From assembly GCA_022564085.1 (NCBI GenBank), contig JADFMC010000077.1, positions 1 to 8,394 on the forward strand: DNA of 8,394 nt. Reading direction: 5' to 3'. Below are positions 5,783-8,394 of the stretch, piece after piece (position 1 is the first letter of the stretch; every line of letters begins with the position of its first letter). The position numbers were made by a program, and so were the translations under genes. This DNA comes from Fidelibacterota bacterium. Its GTDB lineage: Bacteria; Fidelibacterota; Marinisomatia; SCGC-AAA003-L08; TS1B11. The notes beneath the pieces are model-generated. The model saw only the letters and a list, made by a program, of their open reading frames with translations, was not told the origin of the DNA and ran no database searches.

Positions 5783-7045
5783 TCACAGCCGGAGATACCC
5801 TCGGGCTTTGGAGGCCCGGTAAACCCGATCTAAGGCGATGCTGAAACTGGCTAAGCGCAAGGAACAGTCGTGCTCCTTGGCAAAGTGCATCACATTGGCA
5901 AAACTTTTTCTGAGAATGGCATACAATTCTTCGTGAATCCGGGCCTCTTTCCAGGCGAACTGCTGAATATTTTGGGCCCATTCGAAATAGCTCACCGTCA
6001 CCCCGCCGGCATTGGCGATGATATCAGGAATAACCACTATATTATTCCCGGTAAGGATATCTTCCCCCTCCGGCGTCACCGGATGATTGGCCGCCTCTAC
6101 CACTACCTGGGCCTTTACGCCGCCGGCGTTCTGCCCTGTGATAACACCACCCAACGCCGCCGGCACCAGGTAGTCGCACTCCTGGAAAAGTAACTGGTCA
6201 CTATTAAGGGGATCGCTCTCCTTGAAACCGATCACCGAGCCGGTGGCCTGCACATGCTTAAAGAGCTCTGGAATATCAAGGCCCTTATCATTTTTGATGC
6301 TGCCCTTGACATCTCCCACCGCTATAACCTTGGCCTGCTTACCAACAAAGTGTTTGGCGGCGAAGGAGCCCACATTGCCGAATCCCTGGATTACCACCCG
6401 CGCCCCCTTGAGGGATAAGCCGTTGGCTTCGGCCCACTGCTCGGTGATGATAACCACGCCTTTACCGGTGGCATCTTCCCGGCCCACCGAGCCGCCCAGC
6501 TCCAACGGCTTACCGGTGACGATTGCGGGGGTATGGCCGTTCAGTCGGCCGTAGGCCGCCATGGCCCAACCCATGATTTTGGCATTGGTACCCATGTCAG
6601 GCGCCGGCACGTCACGGGTGGGCCCCAGAACCATGGAGATGCGGGTAAAAAATGTCACAGTCAGATCGTACAGCTCCTTGTCATTCATTATGGTTGGGTC
6701 GCAGGCCACACCTCCCTTGGCCCCGCCAAAGGGGATTTCAACCAGGGCTGTCTTCCAGGTCATAAGGGAGGCGAGGGACCGGACTTCTTCCAGATCTACG
6801 TGGGGATGGTAACGAATACCACCCTTATACGGCCCCCGGGCCGCGTTGTGCTGGATACGGAAGCCTGTGAAAAGCTGTAAATGATCGTCAATAACAAGGG
6901 GAATCTCTACCCGGATTTCTCGATAGGGATTCTTCAGCAGCGCCATGGCCTCCTGGGGCACTCCGGCCACTTCACTGGCCTCGTCCAGGCGGCGGTTGAC
7001 CTCCTCGAAGGGCGATGATTTCGGCTGGGCAGTCTGGGCGGTCAT
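5783..7045 (-). CDS. gdhA: Glutamate dehydrogenase, hexameric ~420-aa type
   Basis: Cytoplasmic enzyme that interconverts glutamate and 2-oxoglutarate plus ammonia with NAD(P), linking nitrogen assimilation to the TCA cycle. The 420-aa length fits the short hexameric class. The N-terminal substrate domain shows K74 (in ARGPYKGGIRYHP), K98 (MTWKTAL), the catalytic lysine K110 in PFGGAKGG and D150 in PAPDMGT. The Rossmann domain has GFGNVGS at 221-227, and the second strand ends in GDVKG (D245). An acidic residue there often goes with NAD preference, but the coenzyme cannot be fixed from this. The C-terminal part includes PDIIANAGGVTVSYFEW, typical of the family. The start is supported by GGAGA 7 nt before the ATG. 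The gene follows an unrelated unknown gene after 135 nt and probably has its own promoter. Confidence 0.97.
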   Translation of the reverse strand: MTAQTAQPKSSPFEEVNRRLDEASEVAGVPQEAMALLKNPYREIRVEIPLVIDDHLQLFTGFRIQHNAARGPYKGGIRYHPHVDLEEVRSLASLMTWKTALVEIPFGGAKGGVACDPTIMNDKELYDLTVTFFTRISMVLGPTRDVPAPDMGTNAKIMGWAMAAYGRLNGHTPAIVTGKPLELGGSVGREDATGKGVVIITEQWAEANGLSLKGARVVIQGFGNVGSFAAKHFVGKQAKVIAVGDVKGSIKNDKGLDIPELFKHVQATGSVIGFKESDPLNSDQLLFQECDYLVPAALGGVITGQNAGGVKAQVVVEAANHPVTPEGEDILTGNNIVVIPDIIANAGGVTVSYFEWAQNIQQFAWKEARIHEELYAILRKSFANVMHFAKEHDCSLRLASFSIALDRVYRASKARGYLRL

Positions 7046-7131
7046 AAGATTCTCTCCGGTTGGGGTTTAATCATGGTGGGGTTGGCATTGACTCCGCAAA
7101 ATACGCTGGTGTAAACGGAAATTCCAGTAAA

Positions 7132-7137
7132 ATTATA
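7132..7137 (-). promoter_or_regulatory. Candidate -10 element upstream of glutamate dehydrogenase
   Basis: A perfect TATAAT stands in an AT-rich stretch of the 135-nt gap, giving a 5' leader of about 80 nt. No good -35 is found at 16-18 nt, so a regulator or an alternative sigma contact would be needed, or it is chance in AT-rich DNA. The rest of the gap holds nothing I recognise. Confidence 0.3.
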
Positions 7138-7180
7138 GGCTTATAAATTTGCATCGCTGGGCGCCAGGTTCCCGGCCGGC

Positions 7181-7612
7181 TCACTGGTGCAGGCGGGCGG
7201 TGACCCCCAGGATGGCGTGCTTGAACTTGTCCACCTGGTTCTGGGTGTGGAACAGGTCGTCCACCGGGTGCCCCACGTCAGTGGGATAGACTTCCTCGTT
7301 CAAATCGAGCAGAAAAGTCGATTCCAGCTTCAGTTGGTAATCCCGCAGAATCTCCTTGGCGACCTGCTTTTCCCGCAGGTAATTGATGTAGAATTTGATA
7401 ATTCCTTCGGTAGTCAGGTTGAATAACGGTAGAATCCCGTGGTCCGAACGGGCCTTGAATGTTACCATGCCGGTTTCCTCGCCCCGGCCCCAACTTACCA
7501 CATCCGCATCCGTGGTTATGAACTTGACCAAATCTTCCAAAACATTCACCACGTGCGCCGGGCACTGAGCTTTGCTGAATCTAAGAAACGACGCCGGGTT
7601 CCATTTGGCCAT
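7181..7612 (-). CDS. Protein of unknown function, 143 aa, soluble alpha/beta
   Basis: No family recognised with confidence. There is no signal peptide or membrane segment, so it is probably cytoplasmic. The N-terminal third is helical (HVVNVLEDLVKFI, about 20-32). Then comes a strand-rich core with DVVSWGRGEETGMVTFKA and GILPLFNLTTEGIIKFYIN (about 37-77), followed by charged helices (LREKQVAKEILRDYQLKLE, about 79-97) and a C-terminal helical part. The pattern WGxG, then a Gly, then LF, then a Gly before a strand reminds me of a small domain in some nuclease-associated hypothetical proteins, but that is an unverified memory. No cluster of catalytic residues stands out; the only Cys is C17. The ribosome site is weak (GAGG about 15 nt before the ATG). 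It is isolated between DoxX and glutamate dehydrogenase. Confidence 0.8.
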   Translation of the reverse strand: MAKWNPASFLRFSKAQCPAHVVNVLEDLVKFITTDADVVSWGRGEETGMVTFKARSDHGILPLFNLTTEGIIKFYINYLREKQVAKEILRDYQLKLESTFLLDLNEEVYPTDVGHPVDDLFHTQNQVDKFKHAILGVTARLHQ

Positions 7613-7727
7613 ATTACTATACTGTTCCCTCGGACATACTTTTTCTAATACAAGATCGGCAAAAAAGATTGGAAATCCAGCCCGAAGTTACACACCGTGG
7701 CCCTCAGGCGTCTATGCCATAATAGGT

Positions 7728-7775
7728 GCCCCGTCGGGGCCACTGACGGCTGGGGGCGGGTCTGCCGCCCCCAGC
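7728..7775 (-). terminator. Two adjacent GC-rich hairpins after the DoxX gene
   Basis: The first met on the minus strand is a perfect 11-bp stem with a 5-nt loop (7749-7759 with 7765-7775, GCTGGGGGCGG/CCGCCCCCAGC), 14 nt after the doxX stop. A second 5-bp hairpin (GCCCC gtc GGGGC, 7728-7740) follows 8 nt later. There is no U-tract. Position and stability support a tandem, U-less terminator or 3'-end stabiliser. The remaining ~115 nt up to the next gene are AT-rich and may hold its promoter, but no convincing -35/-10 pair is seen. Confidence 0.6.
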
Positions 7776-7789
7776 GGGATCAGAATCGG

Positions 7790-8164
7790 TTAGTTGGCGT
7801 CGTTGCCTTTAACCAGGAAATATATGCCGATAGTGGCCGTGAGCAACTGCAGCTCCATACCCCCCATGGGATTGGCTTCAGTGGCCATAAAGAACCAGCG
7901 TGGCCAATGCACCATGACAATGGCCCCCAGCATGATAACGGCAATTATTAGACCGCCCACCCGGGTCAGGATCTCCATGCCGAATGCACCGGCTATCATG
8001 AGCACGCCGGCTGACAGTTCAGCGACGCCCTGCAGCTGCCAGATGGGTGACGGAAACATGCCCGGGCCCATGAATTTCGAAATTCCGTGGGATATGAATA
8101 TCCCCGCCAGGGCTGCCCGCGGCAGCCAGTGCACCAGGTTTGCATAGCGATTTAGAAATTCCAT
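7790..8164 (-). CDS. DoxX-family integral membrane protein
   Basis: A 124-aa protein with four predicted membrane helices (about 12-30, 44-62, 67-87 and 103-119). The family mark is the first helix ending in ISHGISKFMGP, followed by a loop and QLQGVAELSAGVLMIAG. DoxX proteins are small inner-membrane proteins. Some are quinone-reducing subunits of archaeal thiosulfate:quinone oxidoreductase and others take part in redox or stress responses, but most, including this one, have no known activity. The frame extends upstream to a GTG at 8200 that overlaps the transketolase gene. The ATG at 8164 is chosen because GAGGAG lies 6 nt before it (8171-8176) and because the N-terminus then fits the family. 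It starts 28 nt after transketolase ends, so they are probably cotranscribed. Confidence 0.92.
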   Translation of the reverse strand: MEFLNRYANLVHWLPRAALAGIFISHGISKFMGPGMFPSPIWQLQGVAELSAGVLMIAGAFGMEILTRVGGLIIAVIMLGAIVMVHWPRWFFMATEANPMGGMELQLLTATIGIYFLVKGNDAN

Positions 8165-8192
8165 CGATTGCTCCTCTACTAGGTTGGTTGAT

Positions 8193-8394
8193 TCATCCAC
8201 TTGCGGTACCGCGGGCGTCTGATTCCGCTAGAGCCGCCTTAATTCTCTTAGCCACCTGCTCCGCCTGGAAACCAGCAGCGGCGGCCACCTCTTTCCCCGG
8301 CGCCGACCATCCGAACCGGTCCACGCCGATATTCAGGCCCCACCGGCCGGTAAACCGCTCCCAGCCCAGGGTTGCCCCCGCCTCCAGCGCGACC
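8193..8394 (-). CDS. tkt: Transketolase, C-terminal 66 residues (5' part outside window)
   Basis: I translated the minus strand from the window edge to the TGA at 8195-8193. The visible segment is the end of the C-terminal domain: VALEAGATLGWERF at the start, then LNIGVDRFGWSAPGKEVAAA, which matches the conserved EAG...GW and D/T-x-FG-x-SAP pattern of transketolases, and a final amphipathic helix (QVAKRIKAALAES). Transketolase moves two-carbon units between sugar phosphates in the pentose phosphate pathway using thiamine diphosphate. The catalytic and cofactor-binding domains lie outside the window, so activity and full length cannot be judged. The DoxX gene follows 28 nt later. Confidence 0.9.
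   Translation of the reverse strand, partial: VALEAGATLGWERFTGRWGLNIGVDRFGWSAPGKEVAAAAGFQAEQVAKRIKAALAESDARGTASG

Noticed and set aside
8165..8200. Upstream GTG start at 8200 for the DoxX protein
   Set aside because: It would add 12 polar residues and overlap transketolase. The ATG at 8164 has a perfect GAGGAG at the right distance.
1..8394. tRNA, rRNA, CRISPR, insertion sequence, phage or defence genes
   Set aside because: I saw no cloverleaf-like sequences, regularly spaced repeats, transposase motifs or terminal inverted repeats. The gene content is ordinary chromosomal.

Overview
The window is GC-rich bacterial chromosome with a dense, mostly one-directional layout: nine of the ten or so genes lie on the minus strand and one (an EamA permease) on the plus strand. 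Two lipoproteins with clear lipoboxes plus a periplasmic HtrA/Deg protease with two PDZ domains point to a Gram-negative (diderm) bacterium. The core genes are housekeeping types found in many phyla, and I cannot place the organism more precisely from sequence alone.

Right to left along the minus strand: the 3' end of a transketolase gene (8193-8394) is followed 28 nt later by a DoxX-family membrane protein (7790-8164), then by two GC-rich hairpins without U-tracts that probably end this unit. A 143-aa protein of unknown function (7181-7612) comes next, then a complete hexameric-type glutamate dehydrogenase (5783-7045), then a 65-aa predicted tail-anchored membrane protein (5423-5620). A perfect 9-bp hairpin (5360-5382) separates that gene from the convergent EamA-type permease on the plus strand (4375-5331). 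Divergent from the permease is a possible 53-aa Cys-rich protein (4039-4200), followed by the DNA repair glycosylase MutM/Fpg (3158-3973).

The left third is the most interesting part. A strong sigma70-like promoter (3062-3090) sits so close to an ATG that the transcript is predicted to be leaderless. It drives a lipoprotein with beta-barrel-like composition (2317-3054). That gene overlaps by four bases (GTGA) a second, helical lipoprotein with a TPR-like start (1493-2320). About 150 nt further on is the HtrA/Deg protease (1-1342, running off the window). I recognise neither lipoprotein. The arrangement suggests a cell-envelope unit in which the protease handles quality control of envelope proteins, but the functional link is inferred from gene order only.

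I saw no tRNA, rRNA, CRISPR array, insertion sequence or phage gene. There is no clear evidence of a dramatic new system. The best candidates for undescribed biology are the coupled lipoprotein pair with the Deg protease and the three small or unknown proteins.
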